Origin: Hyphomicrobium_B sp001006785
GTDB taxonomy: Bacteria; Pseudomonadota; Alphaproteobacteria; Rhizobiales; Hyphomicrobiaceae
Reading direction: 5' to 3'
Assembly (NCBI RefSeq): GCF_001006785.1
Contig: NZ_CDHO01000001.1
Location: forward strand, 248,001 to 312,000
Length of the DNA stretch: 64,000 nt
Positions 32,935-42,549 of the stretch are shown in pieces (within the stretch, counting starts at the first letter, position 1; each line of letters begins with the position of its first letter). A program made the translations under genes and the position numbers. A model generated the notes under the pieces. It was given only the letters and a program-made list of their open reading frames with translations. It did not search any database and was not told where the DNA came from.

Positions 32935-33993
32935 TCAGGCCGCCAGGGACATGAAGCGGGCGATGTCGCTCGAGGCAACCTGAAGACGCAGATGGGCCGC
33001 AAGGACGTCGAAGCCGAGCAGCCGGAGATCCTCGTTGAAGTCCCCGAGCCGTGGCGTGAGCACGATCGTCTCGATCCCGACGGCGCTGGCGCGCTCGATC
33101 AGCACGGTCATCGCCTTGTCGCCAGCCGGATCGTTGTCGCGCGCGATGTAGAGTCGTCGCAGCATCCGCGGGAACAGGATGGCCGAGAGATGCGCGGCCG
33201 AGAGCGCCGCCATCGACGGCATCTGCGTCAGGACCGATCGGACCGACAATGTCGTCTCGATGCCTTCGCCGGCCGCCATCACCTCGCAGCCCACGCCGAA
33301 GCGCACGGCATGACCGAGGAGGTTGCCTATCGCACGCCGCGGCGTCTCGATCGGGGCACGGCCGAGATTGACCTCGCTGAAGCCATGGGGATCGAGCCAG
33401 GTGCGATGCGCGCCTGTCAACTTGCCGGATAGGTCGGTGACGGCTGCGATCATCGCGGGCCAGGTTTCGGTCGGGCTATGCTCGTCCGACCGATAGTAGC
33501 AGCGCGGATGGAAGCGGAGCGCGCCGGTTTCGTGCAAAGCCGTAATGCCGCGTCTGCGCAAAACCGCTTCGACGAGGGTTCCGCCGATCGGCTGCGACAT
33601 GGCGAAGAGCCGCCGCGCCGCTTCGGGCGAACCGGCGCTGGTGGACGTTCTGTCGGCCGGCATCCTGGTCCTTTCCGGTTCGGGGTGCGGAAGCGCGAGG
33701 AATCGGCGCGCTTCCTCGGCCACATCCTTGAAGTCGACAAGGCCACAACTTTCGCGGATCACGTCGAGCAGATCGCCATGCTCGCCAGCTGCCGCGGCAT
33801 CGGACCATTTGCCGGCCGGACCTTTCGGCGAATCCTTCAACCGCACGAACATCGAGCGGCCCGGCGTGTTGCGCACGTCACCGACCTGCCAGTAATTGCC
33901 TTGACGACGTCCGGCAGACAGATAGTGACGGCACACCGCCTCGGCCTGCCGGCCAAGACGGTGTGCAAGTTCTGCGGCATCGTGATGGGCCAT
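32935..33993 (-). CDS. toprim-domain (DUF7146-type) primase-like protein
   Basis: 352 residues from the ATG at 33993, which overlaps the stop of the methylase-helicase by one base (TGATG). An N-terminal zinc-poor primase-like region (GRRQGNYWQVGDVRNTPGRSMFVRLKDSPKGPAGKWSDAA) is followed by a toprim domain: CEVMAAGEGIETTLSVRSVL with its Glu, and LRRLYIARDNDPAGDKA with DxD. It resembles the C-terminal part of P4-type primases and is common in conjugative elements, where it may prime second-strand synthesis in the recipient. Confidence 0.8.
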   Translation of the reverse strand: MAHHDAAELAHRLGRQAEAVCRHYLSAGRRQGNYWQVGDVRNTPGRSMFVRLKDSPKGPAGKWSDAAAAGEHGDLLDVIRESCGLVDFKDVAEEARRFLALPHPEPERTRMPADRTSTSAGSPEAARRLFAMSQPIGGTLVEAVLRRRGITALHETGALRFHPRCYYRSDEHSPTETWPAMIAAVTDLSGKLTGAHRTWLDPHGFSEVNLGRAPIETPRRAIGNLLGHAVRFGVGCEVMAAGEGIETTLSVRSVLTQMPSMAALSAAHLSAILFPRMLRRLYIARDNDPAGDKAMTVLIERASAVGIETIVLTPRLGDFNEDLRLLGFDVLAAHLRLQVASSDIARFMSLAA

Positions 33994-36900
33994 CACGCCG
34001 CCTCCCGCTCGCCGACGCGCTCGACCGGCCAGCGGCCCAGCACGCGCTCGAGCACCGCCGGGCCGGCTGTGTCGGTCGGCACGAACATGCGCAGCTTCCA
34101 GGAGATGATCTCGTGGAAGAGGCCATAGGCCGAGAGCCGTTCGCGCATCGTGTCGGTGAAGCCGGACAGCTCGATGCGGTTGGCGCCCATGACACGGCAG
34201 CGGCGAAGCTGGAGGCCTCCGGCGAGATCGAGGATCGCGCGGCCATCCATCAGCGCCATGAACGCGGCATCCGGCGTCAGCGAAGATGCGCCGGTCGTTG
34301 TCGCGTTGGCCGCCCAGGCCGGCGAGACCTTGCGGCCGACGATCCGCTCGCCCTCGTCAGTCTGAAGCCGATAGACGCGGGTGGACTCGTTCGGCAGCCG
34401 CTTCCAGATCGGAAGCAGGAGGCCGGTGACGACGTGGATGGTGCTGTCGGAAAATTCCGGCACCTCGCTGATCTCGGCGTTCCAGGCTGTGGAGAAGGCA
34501 TTCCGATCGGCGTCGACCCAATGGGTCTCGCCCATCATCCTCACCGCGACGTTGTGCGCCTCCATCGGCCGGATCAGCCTGACGCGCCGCTCGATCTCGC
34601 CATCGTCGAGCATGATGCTCGTCGTCGGGATCTGCACAGCGGCGCGACCCGACCGCTCGTTAAGCAGCAGCTTGGCGCGCGGATCGTCGAGATGACCGAG
34701 CGCATCATCGAGCGTGACCGGACGATTGCGCTCGCGCTTCGTGATCGTCAGCAGCCGGGTTTCCGCGCCGGTGCCCGGATGGGTGTAGATGGTCTGCCGG
34801 TTGATGACGGTGAAGCGTTCCGCCGTCAGCGTCTCCAGCCCGACATCATAGGCGCCGCTGGCGATGGCGCCCTCGATCTTCGCGTTCAGCAATTGCTCGA
34901 ACGCGGTGAACAGAACACCCTGAAGTTCGATGGTGAGCGCGAGCAGCCGGTTGAGAAACGTGGTGATTGGCGGCAGCTCGTCCTTGATGCCGGTCGAATC
35001 CATCAACCTCAGGCCGGTGGCCGACTCGAAACGATCGAGCGAGCAGCCCTCGACCTTGCCGCGCACCAGCAGAAGATAGAGCTGGCGCAGCGCATCGCGG
35101 GCATAGGCGCTTTCCAGATTATCCTCGGGCCGGAACAGGCCCTGGCCGCCAGTCTGGCGTTGCCCGCGCGTGATCGCGCCTAGCGTATCGAGGCGACGGG
35201 CGATGGTTGAAAGGAATCGCTTTTCGGCCTTCACGTCGGTCGCGATCGGTCGGAACAGCGGCGGCTGCGCCTGATTGGTGCGGTGGGTGCGTCCGAGGCC
35301 CTGGATGGCAGCGTCGGCCTTCCAGCCCGGTTCGAGCAGATAGTGGACGCGCAGCCGGGTATTCCGCGCTGACAACTCGGCGTGATAGCTGCGGCCGGTC
35401 CCGCCCGCGTCCGAGAAGATCAGGACGCGCTTCCCGTCGTCCATGAACGCCTGCGTCTCCGCGAGATTGGCCGAGGCAGCGCGATTTTCGACGGCGAGAC
35501 GGTCGCCCCCCGGGCTCTGGCCTCCGGCCAGCCCCGAGGGCAGGCTCTTGCGGACGATGCGCCGCGAGCGGCCCGTCACCTCGGCCACCATGTCGGTCCC
35601 GAAGTGCTGGACGATCTGGTCGAGCGCACCGGGGACAGGCGGGAGGCTCGCGAGCTTGGCGATCAACTCGTCGCGACGTGCGACAGCTTCGCGGCTCTCC
35701 ACGGGTTGGCCATCACGGGTGACGGGCCGTGATGACAGATTACCCTCGCTGTCCGTGAACGGCTCGTAGAGCTGCACCGGAAAGCTCGTCTCCAAATACG
35801 ATAAAACATACTCGCGCGGCGTGATGTCCATGCGAACGTCGTTCCATTCCTCGGTAGGCAGGTCGGCCAGGCGGCGTTCCATCAGCGCCTCGCCGGTCGA
35901 GACGATCTGGATGACGGCGGAATGGCCTTCATCGAGATCGCGGCTGATCGAGCGGATCAGCGTCGGCGTTTTCATGCTCGTGAGCAGGTGGCCGAAGAAG
36001 CGTTGCTTGGCGCTCTCGAAGGCCGAACGCGCGGCGGATTTGGCCTGCCGGTTCAAGGTGCCGGACGCGCCGGTGATGTTGGCCGCCTCCATCGCCGCGT
36101 CGAGATTGTTATGGATGATGGCGAACGCGCCGGCATACGCGTCATAGATGCGCGTCTGCTCCGGCGTCAGCGCATGCTCGACCAGCTCATATTCCACACC
36201 GTCGAAGGAGAGCGAGCGGGCGGTGTAGAGACCGAGCGCGCGCAGGTCGCGGGCAAGCACCTCCATCGCCGCGACGCCGCCGGCTTCGATCGCCTCCACG
36301 AACTCGGCGCGGGTGCCGAATGGAAAATCCTCGCCGCCCCAGAGTCCGAGCCGCTGGGCGTAGGCGAGATTGTGGACCGTGGTGGCGCCGGTCGCGGACA
36401 CATAGACGATGCGGGCGTTCGACAGGGCATGCTGGAGGCGCAGACCCGCGCGTCCCTGCTGCGAGGCAACGACATCGCCGCGTTCTCCCTTGCCGCCACC
36501 GGCATTCTGCATCGCGTGCGCCTCGTCGAAAATAATCGCTCCATCGAAGTCGGAGCCCAACCATTCGACGATTTGTTTGACGCGCGAAAGCTTCTCGCCG
36601 CGGTCGTCGGACCGTAGCGTGGCATAGGTTGTAAATAGGACGCCTTCCGGCAGCGTGATGGGACGCCCTTGCGGGAAACGCGAGAGCGGTGTGACCAGTA
36701 GACGCTCTATGCCCAGCGCCGACCAGTCGCGTTGCGCGTCCTCGATCAGCTTGTCCGACTTGCTGATCCACACCGCCTTGCGGCGGCCCTGCAGCCAGTT
36801 GTCGAGGATGATCGCGGCCGACTGGCGGCCCTTGCCGACGCCGGTGCCATCGCCGATCATGAAGCCGCGCCGGAAGCGCACGGCATTCGCCGTATCATCG

Positions 36901-38357
36901 CGCGCGGCGCTGACGACATCGAAGGTCGCATCCACCGTCCATGATCCGGCCAGGTAATCGGCGTGCGCCTCGCCGGCATAGATCACGGTCTCTAACTGTG
37001 CGTCGGAGAGCAGGTCGTAGACGTTGGCCGGGAGGTGCGGCCGATAGGCCGGCTTCGGCGGCGCGACGCTCGCCATCGCCGCCGACTGCACGAGTTTCGT
37101 GGGATGCGCCCGAGACTCGGAAATGCGGATCGCCTGCAATCTGTATTCTTCATAGATGGCGTCGGAGAGGCGGCCCGCTTCGCCGGCCTGCCAGTCGAGC
37201 GTCTCATAGACGAGCGGCAAGCCCTCCGGTTCGGCCATCGGCGCGGCCGGGGCGGTGCTGACTGCGCGATTGAGATAGCCGCGCACACTGCGGGGCGCGG
37301 GCGTGACGATCACAGGAACGGCGATGGAGGGATCGACGGGGAACCGCGCGGGCATATGCTCGCCGAGCCACCCCATCAGCGTGGCGACGTCCGGCGCGAC
37401 GCCCAGAGGATGCGGGAACACGGCCGGATCTTCGGCGGGCAGCTTGTCGATGACGGTCAGCCGCGTGTCGATGGTCGCGCCGTGCTTGGCATAGACCGCT
37501 CCGTCGATGGCGGCGGAGAAGACCACGCGGCCACGCTCCTGCAGGCGGGTGAACGCAGAAGCCCAGGCCGGATTGTCGGGCGCGAAGCTGGCGCCGGTGA
37601 TTGCGACCAGGCGGCCGCCGGGCGCGAGGCGCGCGAGCGCCGAGGCGACATGGCGGAACGCAGCATCGGCGACGCGGCCCTCGACATGCGCCATGACCGA
37701 GAACGGCGGATTCATCAGCACGACGCTCGGCACGGTGGCGGGATCGAGATGATCGTCGATCTGGGCCGCGTCGAAGCGGGTGACGGGATCGGCCGAAAAG
37801 AGGGAGGAAAGCAGGTCGGCGCGCAGCTCCGCCAGCTCGTTCAGAACGAGCCTGCCGCCCGCGATCTCGGCGAGGATGGCGAGAAGTCCGGTGCCTGCCG
37901 AAGGCTCCAGCACGCGGTCAGCCGGCGTGATGGCGGCGGCATGGGCCGCGGCCAGGCCAAGCGGGATCGGGGTTGAGAATTGCTGGAAGGTCTGGCTTTC
38001 GGAAGAGCGCCGCGTATGAGTCGGCAGTAGGCTGGCGATCTTGGTCAGCGGGATGAGGCGTGCTGCCGGAGAACCAGCTTTGCGGAAAAGCGCCTTTCCG
38101 TATTTACGCAGGAACAGGACGGTCGCCGCCTCGCAGGCGTCATAGGCTGACTTCCAGTCCCAGGCGCCGCTCGCGTCGGACGCGCCGAACGCAGTTTCCA
38201 TCGCCGCGCGCAGGGTCGCAGCGTCAACGCGCTCGCCTTGTTCAAGATGGGGCAGCAGCAGGCTCGCCGCCGCGAAGATCGCTGCGGACGACTCCCGATC
38301 AGAGCTGGGCGGAAGGAGTGCGGCAGCCGGTGCCGCCGATGTGGACGTCATGTTCAC
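33993..38357 (-). CDS. giant methylase-helicase fusion (strawberry-notch type)
   Basis: 1454 residues. The N-terminal third carries an N6-adenine methyltransferase-like region (VLEPSAGTGLLAILAEIAGGRLVLNELAEL; VVLMNPPFSVMA, with the NPPF catalytic motif). The middle and C-terminal parts are a superfamily 2 helicase of the strawberry-notch family: Walker A-like FMIGDGTGVGKGRQSAAIILDNWL, DEAH box IIFDEAHAMQN, and the late motif FSDAGGTGRSYHAELSARNTRLRVHYLLEPGWKADAAIQGLGRTHRTNQ. Such proteins are frequent in large plasmids and ICEs and are suspected to protect or remodel incoming DNA. Function is unproven. Confidence 0.87.
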   Translation of the reverse strand: MNMTSTSAAPAAALLPPSSDRESSAAIFAAASLLLPHLEQGERVDAATLRAAMETAFGASDASGAWDWKSAYDACEAATVLFLRKYGKALFRKAGSPAARLIPLTKIASLLPTHTRRSSESQTFQQFSTPIPLGLAAAHAAAITPADRVLEPSAGTGLLAILAEIAGGRLVLNELAELRADLLSSLFSADPVTRFDAAQIDDHLDPATVPSVVLMNPPFSVMAHVEGRVADAAFRHVASALARLAPGGRLVAITGASFAPDNPAWASAFTRLQERGRVVFSAAIDGAVYAKHGATIDTRLTVIDKLPAEDPAVFPHPLGVAPDVATLMGWLGEHMPARFPVDPSIAVPVIVTPAPRSVRGYLNRAVSTAPAAPMAEPEGLPLVYETLDWQAGEAGRLSDAIYEEYRLQAIRISESRAHPTKLVQSAAMASVAPPKPAYRPHLPANVYDLLSDAQLETVIYAGEAHADYLAGSWTVDATFDVVSAARDDTANAVRFRRGFMIGDGTGVGKGRQSAAIILDNWLQGRRKAVWISKSDKLIEDAQRDWSALGIERLLVTPLSRFPQGRPITLPEGVLFTTYATLRSDDRGEKLSRVKQIVEWLGSDFDGAIIFDEAHAMQNAGGGKGERGDVVASQQGRAGLRLQHALSNARIVYVSATGATTVHNLAYAQRLGLWGGEDFPFGTRAEFVEAIEAGGVAAMEVLARDLRALGLYTARSLSFDGVEYELVEHALTPEQTRIYDAYAGAFAIIHNNLDAAMEAANITGASGTLNRQAKSAARSAFESAKQRFFGHLLTSMKTPTLIRSISRDLDEGHSAVIQIVSTGEALMERRLADLPTEEWNDVRMDITPREYVLSYLETSFPVQLYEPFTDSEGNLSSRPVTRDGQPVESREAVARRDELIAKLASLPPVPGALDQIVQHFGTDMVAEVTGRSRRIVRKSLPSGLAGGQSPGGDRLAVENRAASANLAETQAFMDDGKRVLIFSDAGGTGRSYHAELSARNTRLRVHYLLEPGWKADAAIQGLGRTHRTNQAQPPLFRPIATDVKAEKRFLSTIARRLDTLGAITRGQRQTGGQGLFRPEDNLESAYARDALRQLYLLLVRGKVEGCSLDRFESATGLRLMDSTGIKDELPPITTFLNRLLALTIELQGVLFTAFEQLLNAKIEGAIASGAYDVGLETLTAERFTVINRQTIYTHPGTGAETRLLTITKRERNRPVTLDDALGHLDDPRAKLLLNERSGRAAVQIPTTSIMLDDGEIERRVRLIRPMEAHNVAVRMMGETHWVDADRNAFSTAWNAEISEVPEFSDSTIHVVTGLLLPIWKRLPNESTRVYRLQTDEGERIVGRKVSPAWAANATTTGASSLTPDAAFMALMDGRAILDLAGGLQLRRCRVMGANRIELSGFTDTMRERLSAYGLFHEIISWKLRMFVPTDTAGPAVLERVLGRWPVERVGEREAA

Positions 38358-38482
38358 GGGAAAAGCCTCGGGAGAGCGGGACAGGATCGAGCCCGCGCAG
38401 CGCTCTCTCTCGACCGCACCGGCTCAAATCCGTCCCGGCCTCCCTCTGCCTCTCATTCGGCAGGCCATGGCCAACACGACAA

Positions 38483-38511
38483 AAGCGCCCCGGCCATATG
38501 GCGGGGCGCTT
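38483..38511 (-). terminator. Rho-independent terminator after the small-gene pair
   Basis: A 9-bp perfect stem (AAGCGCCCC at 38483-38491 with GGGGCGCTT at 38503-38511) encloses a self-complementary GCCATATGGC loop; on the minus strand it runs into TTTT. It lies 24 bp after the DUF6117 stop and upstream of the methylase-helicase gene, so the two transcription units are separate. Confidence 0.75.
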
Positions 38512-38534
38512 CAAGTGGTCAGATCCAGCCTCGA

Positions 38535-38786
38535 TCAGCAATCAGGATGGATGAAGCCATCCGGATTGTCGGGATTGGGCGGCAGATAGGCATCGTAGGG
38601 ATTGCCGTCGGCGAGATGGCCGAAGGGCGTGAAGACATAATCGCCGTTGTCGCGCCCCACGGCGCAGATGACATAGCGTGGCGTTCCCGTCTCGGCGTCG
38701 AGGCACTCCATGAGCGCGAAACTGCCGTCCGCTGCCGCGCGCAGCAGCGTCTGGAAATTGGTGCTGGCGTGTGCGGGAATGCTCAT
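38535..38786 (-). CDS. DUF6117-type small protein
   Basis: 83 residues from MSIPAHASTNFQTLLRAAADGSFALMECLDAETGTPRYVICAVGRDNGDYVFTPFGHLADGNPYDAY at 38786, with a GAAGGAGAG site. It overlaps the preceding 138-residue gene by four bases. This is a conserved ICE protein of unknown function, recognisable by the N-terminal TNFQTLLRAA and the VGRDNGDYVFTPFGHL motif. No enzyme or membrane signature is seen. Confidence 0.72.
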   Translation of the reverse strand: MSIPAHASTNFQTLLRAAADGSFALMECLDAETGTPRYVICAVGRDNGDYVFTPFGHLADGNPYDAYLPPNPDNPDGFIHPDC

Positions 38787-39199
38787 ATCAGCTCTCCTTC
38801 GTCGGAGAGCGTCTCGGCGAGCCAGCCATCGGTGTAGGTCCAACCGATCGTCTCGCCGGTCGCGAGGTCGAGGACGTGCGCGCCGCCGCCGAACCCATCG
38901 AGCCGAGGGCGCGAGCAGGTGTTGGCGTATTGGAAACCCCATCGGCCCGTCAGCCCGAACTCGGCGGCGCAGATCTTCACGAACGGAATCAGCCGTTCGG
39001 GATCGCCGGTGACATCATCGCGCATCCAGAGCTGGGCGCCGCCATGTTCGGGCTGGATCGACAGAAGGAAGCCTTCCGAAGGCGGCTCCTCCGACGCGCC
39101 GTCCTCAGACAGCTTGTTGTAGAGGTCGAGCGCGCGGGCGGCGTTGTCGGGCGTGTCGACGTCGAGCAGGCACGAGAAATGAGTGAAATAGCCAGCCAT
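38783..39199 (-). CDS. conserved hypothetical ICE protein
   Basis: 138 residues from MAGYFTHFSCLLDVDTPDNAARALDLYNKL at 39199, with a CAGGAGG site. The remainder (GFLLSIQPEHGGAQLWMRDDVTGDPERLIPFVKICAAEFGLTGRWGFQYANTCSRPRLDGFGGGAHVLDLATGETIGWTYTDGWL) looks like a compact alpha/beta protein. It is coupled to the DUF6117 gene by a four-base overlap, suggesting a shared role. I do not recognise a function. Confidence 0.65.
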   Translation of the reverse strand: MAGYFTHFSCLLDVDTPDNAARALDLYNKLSEDGASEEPPSEGFLLSIQPEHGGAQLWMRDDVTGDPERLIPFVKICAAEFGLTGRWGFQYANTCSRPRLDGFGGGAHVLDLATGETIGWTYTDGWLAETLSDEGELI

Positions 39200-39211
39200 G
39201 ACGGCCTCCTG

Positions 39212-39241
39212 AAACGAAAACGCCCGGCGCGATGGCCGGGC
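39212..39241 (-). terminator. Rho-independent terminator after the ParB-like gene
   Basis: On the minus strand a 7-bp stem GCCCGGC/GCCGGGC (loop CATCGC; plus-strand 39222-39241) is followed by GTTTTCGTTTC. It lies downstream of the ParB-like gene and just before the ribosome site of the next gene, so some read-through or attenuation is possible. Confidence 0.7.
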
Positions 39242-39299
39242 TGAGGAACGGATTGGGAAGGACGGCGCGGGACGACTGAAGCCGCCCCGAGCCGGTGTG

Positions 39300-41429
39300 C
39301 TATTCGGCGGCGACGGCGTGCAGGACTTCGTCCTCTTCGTCGGAGGGTTCGTCATCGTCGGCGAGGAAGGCCGGCAGCGCCTCGTCGCCTTCGTCGCTCG
39401 TCGCGGGCTCGTCATGCTCGACCATGCGTAGCGGTTCGGGCAGCCAGCCGCTGTCGGCGAGCAGGCGTTCAGCCTCCTTCGCCATGTCGCCCTTCTTCAG
39501 ATGATCGATGAGCTGGGCAGCGCGTTCGCCCGCGCCTTCGCGCACCGCGGCGAGGATGCGCGGCTTCGTCACGCGGCCGAGATAGTTTTCGACGGTCGGA
39601 CGGAAGCCCACCTCCACCATGTCGAGGCCGGTCGCGCGCGCCAGCCGATCCGCCTCGGCCATGCGTCGGTCGAGGCCCGACTGCGAGACGCCGCTGCCAC
39701 TGAACGGATTGGGTCGCTCGTAGAGGGCGTTGACGCCGTAGCTGACGCAATGGGCGAGGAGCGCCAGACGGCTGGCGTCGTCAAGCGCGGCGAGCCAGTC
39801 CCACAACGCATCCTCATCCGCAGGCAGGTCCGCCTTCCAGTCCTCATGCCGCTGGGTGATCGCCTTGGCATAGGACGTCTCGGCAAGATCCTTGCCCTGT
39901 TCGCGGAAGAAGACGTGATTGATCGACGCCTGCAGGCTTGCGCCGGCGGTGCCGGTGCGCTGGAAGGTGTCGCGCACCAGCTTGTGCAGCAGGGCCGTGA
40001 GCGCGATCTGCGGATTGGCCCCGACCGCATCCCGCAGCGCGAGCGTGCGGTGCGCGGTCAGCTCTGTGACGAGCCGTTCGGGCAGTGGCTTGATGACGTC
40101 TTCTTCGTCATCCTCTTCCGGCTCGGCCGACTGGCCGCCGATGGTGATGACGGCGCGCTGAACACTGCTCGCGATCCCTGCGTCGGTCCCGGCCGGATCG
40201 GTTACGCCATCGGTCTCATGGCCCTTCGCGTCGATCGGCGCCTCGTCCTCCGGACGGACATAGCCGCGATGGACGATGAGCGCGCCATCGCGATCGACGC
40301 TGACGAACACGCCGCCGCGCGCGATCTCTGTGGGATCGTAGATGACCGGCCGCTGCTCGAACGCCTCGAGCGCCGCTTCGATCTCGCCGAGGCGCTGGTC
40401 GATCTCGTCGGGCAGTTCGTCGGCTTCCGCATATTCCGCTTCGAGCCGGTCATACTCCTCGCGCAGCGCCGCGCGAGCGGCGCGCTCGTCGTCGGTGAGA
40501 TCGATGGGAGTGCCGGCCAGAATGCGAAGACCCTGATCGTGGCTATAGGGCAGATCGGTGTCGACGCTGATCCACTTCCAGCCTTCGGCCGCGATCTCGT
40601 CGGCGATCGCCTTCAGCTTGTCGGAGACCAGGTGGTCGAGCAGCGCCGGTTCCTGAAGCCAGCCACCATCGTCGGTCTCGAACAGGTCGCGAAGGATTTC
40701 GCCGCCCGCCGCCTGATAGGCGTCGACGCCGACGAACTGCGCCCGCTTGTCGGAAGCGGGGACGGAGGTTTCGGTGAGAAGCTGGCGGATATGCCAGGGC
40801 TGGCGATTATAGGAATGCTGGACCGCCTCCCAGACCTGTTCCTGCCGGGCATGGTCGGGGTTGACGGTGAACGCCATCAGCATCTCCAGCGTCATGCCGT
40901 CCTCGGCGTAGATGCCGCAAAGCGTCGGCGAGACGGCCGCCAGGCGTAGGCGCTGCTTCACGATCTGGACCGTGGTGAAGAAGGCGGTGGCGATTTCCTC
41001 CTCGGTCATGCCCTTGGTCCGCATGTCGAGGAAGGCGCGGAACTGGTCGAGCGGATGGAGCGCGACGCGCTGCGTGTTCTCGGCCAGGCTGTCATCCTCC
41101 GCGAGAATGGGCGTCGAGGGATCGCGCACGACGCAGGGCACCGGGGAGGTCTTGGTCAGGCGCTTCTGCTTCACCAGCAGCGCGAGCGCCTGGTAGCGCC
41201 GGCCACCGGCGGGCACCTCGAACATGCCGGTTTCGCCGCCATCGGTATTAAGGACCGGGCGGACATTGAGGCTCTGGAGGAGCGTGCCGCGGCGGGCGAT
41301 GTCCTCGGCCAGTTCCTCGACCGAAACGCCGGACTTCACGCGCCGGACGTTGGACTGGCTGAGGACCAGCTTGTTGAAGGGAATGTCGCGCGAGGGCGAG
41401 AGGGTGAGTTTCTGAACGGCAGTAGCCAT
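39300..41429 (-). CDS. large ParB/Spo0J-family protein
   Basis: 709 residues from MATAVQKLTLSPSRDIPFNKLVLSQSNVRRV at 41429. The N-terminal ParB nuclease-like domain is clear (SVEELAEDIARRGTLLQSLNVRPVL...VPAGGRRYQALALL...LAENTQRVALHPLDQFRAF), followed by the KorB-type HTH (EEIATAFFTTVQIVKQRLRLAAVSPTL). The long C-terminal region is acidic and not recognisable (DEIDQRLGEIEAALEAFEQRP; EPEEDDEEDVIKPL). Much longer ParB-like proteins of this type are common in ICEs beside ardC and methylase-helicase genes and may regulate or protect incoming DNA. It is preceded by a structured leader. Confidence 0.85.
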   Translation of the reverse strand: MATAVQKLTLSPSRDIPFNKLVLSQSNVRRVKSGVSVEELAEDIARRGTLLQSLNVRPVLNTDGGETGMFEVPAGGRRYQALALLVKQKRLTKTSPVPCVVRDPSTPILAEDDSLAENTQRVALHPLDQFRAFLDMRTKGMTEEEIATAFFTTVQIVKQRLRLAAVSPTLCGIYAEDGMTLEMLMAFTVNPDHARQEQVWEAVQHSYNRQPWHIRQLLTETSVPASDKRAQFVGVDAYQAAGGEILRDLFETDDGGWLQEPALLDHLVSDKLKAIADEIAAEGWKWISVDTDLPYSHDQGLRILAGTPIDLTDDERAARAALREEYDRLEAEYAEADELPDEIDQRLGEIEAALEAFEQRPVIYDPTEIARGGVFVSVDRDGALIVHRGYVRPEDEAPIDAKGHETDGVTDPAGTDAGIASSVQRAVITIGGQSAEPEEDDEEDVIKPLPERLVTELTAHRTLALRDAVGANPQIALTALLHKLVRDTFQRTGTAGASLQASINHVFFREQGKDLAETSYAKAITQRHEDWKADLPADEDALWDWLAALDDASRLALLAHCVSYGVNALYERPNPFSGSGVSQSGLDRRMAEADRLARATGLDMVEVGFRPTVENYLGRVTKPRILAAVREGAGERAAQLIDHLKKGDMAKEAERLLADSGWLPEPLRMVEHDEPATSDEGDEALPAFLADDDEPSDEEDEVLHAVAAE

Positions 41430-41441
41430 CGTGGTAGTCTC

Positions 41442-41487
41442 CGCGACGGGCGCCGAGAGCCTCTCTCTCGATCCTAAACCCGTCACG
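41442..41487 (-). ncRNA. structured 5' leader element, copy 1 (ParB-like gene)
   Basis: On the minus strand the outer stem CGTGACGGG/CCCGTCGCG (plus-strand 41479-41487 and 41442-41450) encloses an inner hairpin GAGAG-AGAGG-CTCTC (41455-41469). The Shine-Dalgarno GGAGA follows directly and the start codon is 12 bases after the stem. The ardC leader has the same outer stem, the same 37-base arm spacing and the same AGAGG loop, but a different inner stem that still pairs. This compensatory change supports a real RNA structure. I know no name for it. Confidence 0.6.
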
Positions 41488-41588
41488 AAGCGAAGCGCCG
41501 CCCTCTTCCTCTAAAGAGAGCAGCGCCACGGATACGGAACAGAGGAAAGCCGGAAACCCGTATCTCCGCATTTCTGGATTTCAGGGGA

Positions 41589-42539
41589 TCACGCCGCCTG
41601 CCGTTCGTCATCGGCCGTGCCGAAATCGGTGTCGGAGGCGAAGCTGAGCAGCCAGTCGGCCGCCTTGCTTGCCTGGGAGGCGGCGCGGACGATGGCGCGA
41701 TTGTCCTCGCGCAGCACCTCCAGCCAGGAGCCGATGTAGTCGGCGTGGCGGACGGTGGGCACGATGCCGAGCGAGGCGCAGCAGAAGGCGGCGTTGATCT
41801 CGGCCACCAGCTCCTCGAATGCGTACTTCTTGGTGCCAAAGGCGCCGGAGAGGTCGCGGTTCAAGCGATGAGCTGCACCGCTGGCGTGCCCCAGCTCGTG
41901 CAGGGCCGTCCGGTGCCAGTTGATCGGCTCGAAGTACGCTTGGGGTGGCGGAACCTGCACATAGTCTGGACCTGGCGCATAGAAGGCGCGATCGCCGCCG
42001 ATGCGGAAGTCGATGCCCGTCGCCCGGATCAGCGCTTCGACCTTCGGCTCGATCAGGCCGGGTGGAGGCGGTGGAACGATCGCGGCGATATCGTCCGGAA
42101 GGCCATCGCATTGCGCGGTGTTGAACACCGTGAATCGCTTGAGGAACGGGATCGCGGCAGCTTCCTCACCGGCCTCGCGGGCGCGGCGCTTTTCGTCCTC
42201 CGGGGTGAAGCGATCGGCATAGACGACGGTCGTGCCACGCTCGCCTTTGCGGACGTTGCCTCCAAGCGAGAGCGCCTGGCGGAACGTGAGCCAACTCTGA
42301 CCGGGAAAGCCGTGCTGGATGACGGCGCCCCATAGAATCAGAACATTGATACCCGAGTAATGCCGGCCGGTTGCGCCATTGCTCGGCATGGCGAGCGGCG
42401 CTCTGGTCGAGGCCGATCCCCAAGGCTGGACCCAGGGCACGCGCCCGGTTTCCAGTTCTGCGATGATCTTGCCGGTGATTTCGTCATAGAGGCTCGTCCG
42501 GTCCTGGCCGGCGCGCGCTTTACCATCTTTCCTGAACAT
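41589..42539 (-). CDS. ardC: ArdC-like antirestriction protein
   Basis: 316 residues. The N-terminal ssDNA-binding domain (SLYDEITGKIIAELETGRVPWVQPWG...NGATGRHYSGINVLILWGA) is followed by a zinc metalloprotease-like domain with HELGHASGAAHRLNRDLSGAFGTKKYAFEELVAEINAAFCC, in which HELGH and the later Glu are the expected metal ligands. ArdC proteins protect entering plasmid DNA from restriction in the recipient. The gene follows a structured leader and is probably made early after transfer. Confidence 0.9.
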   Translation of the reverse strand: MFRKDGKARAGQDRTSLYDEITGKIIAELETGRVPWVQPWGSASTRAPLAMPSNGATGRHYSGINVLILWGAVIQHGFPGQSWLTFRQALSLGGNVRKGERGTTVVYADRFTPEDEKRRAREAGEEAAAIPFLKRFTVFNTAQCDGLPDDIAAIVPPPPPGLIEPKVEALIRATGIDFRIGGDRAFYAPGPDYVQVPPPQAYFEPINWHRTALHELGHASGAAHRLNRDLSGAFGTKKYAFEELVAEINAAFCCASLGIVPTVRHADYIGSWLEVLREDNRAIVRAASQASKAADWLLSFASDTDFGTADDERQAA

Positions 42540-42549
42540 CGCGATTCTC

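Noticed and set aside
41442..41487. CsrA/RsmA binding sites as explanation for the AGAGG loops
   Set aside because: The loops lack the full ANGGA motif (the next base is C or T), so CsrA control is not supported by the sequence.
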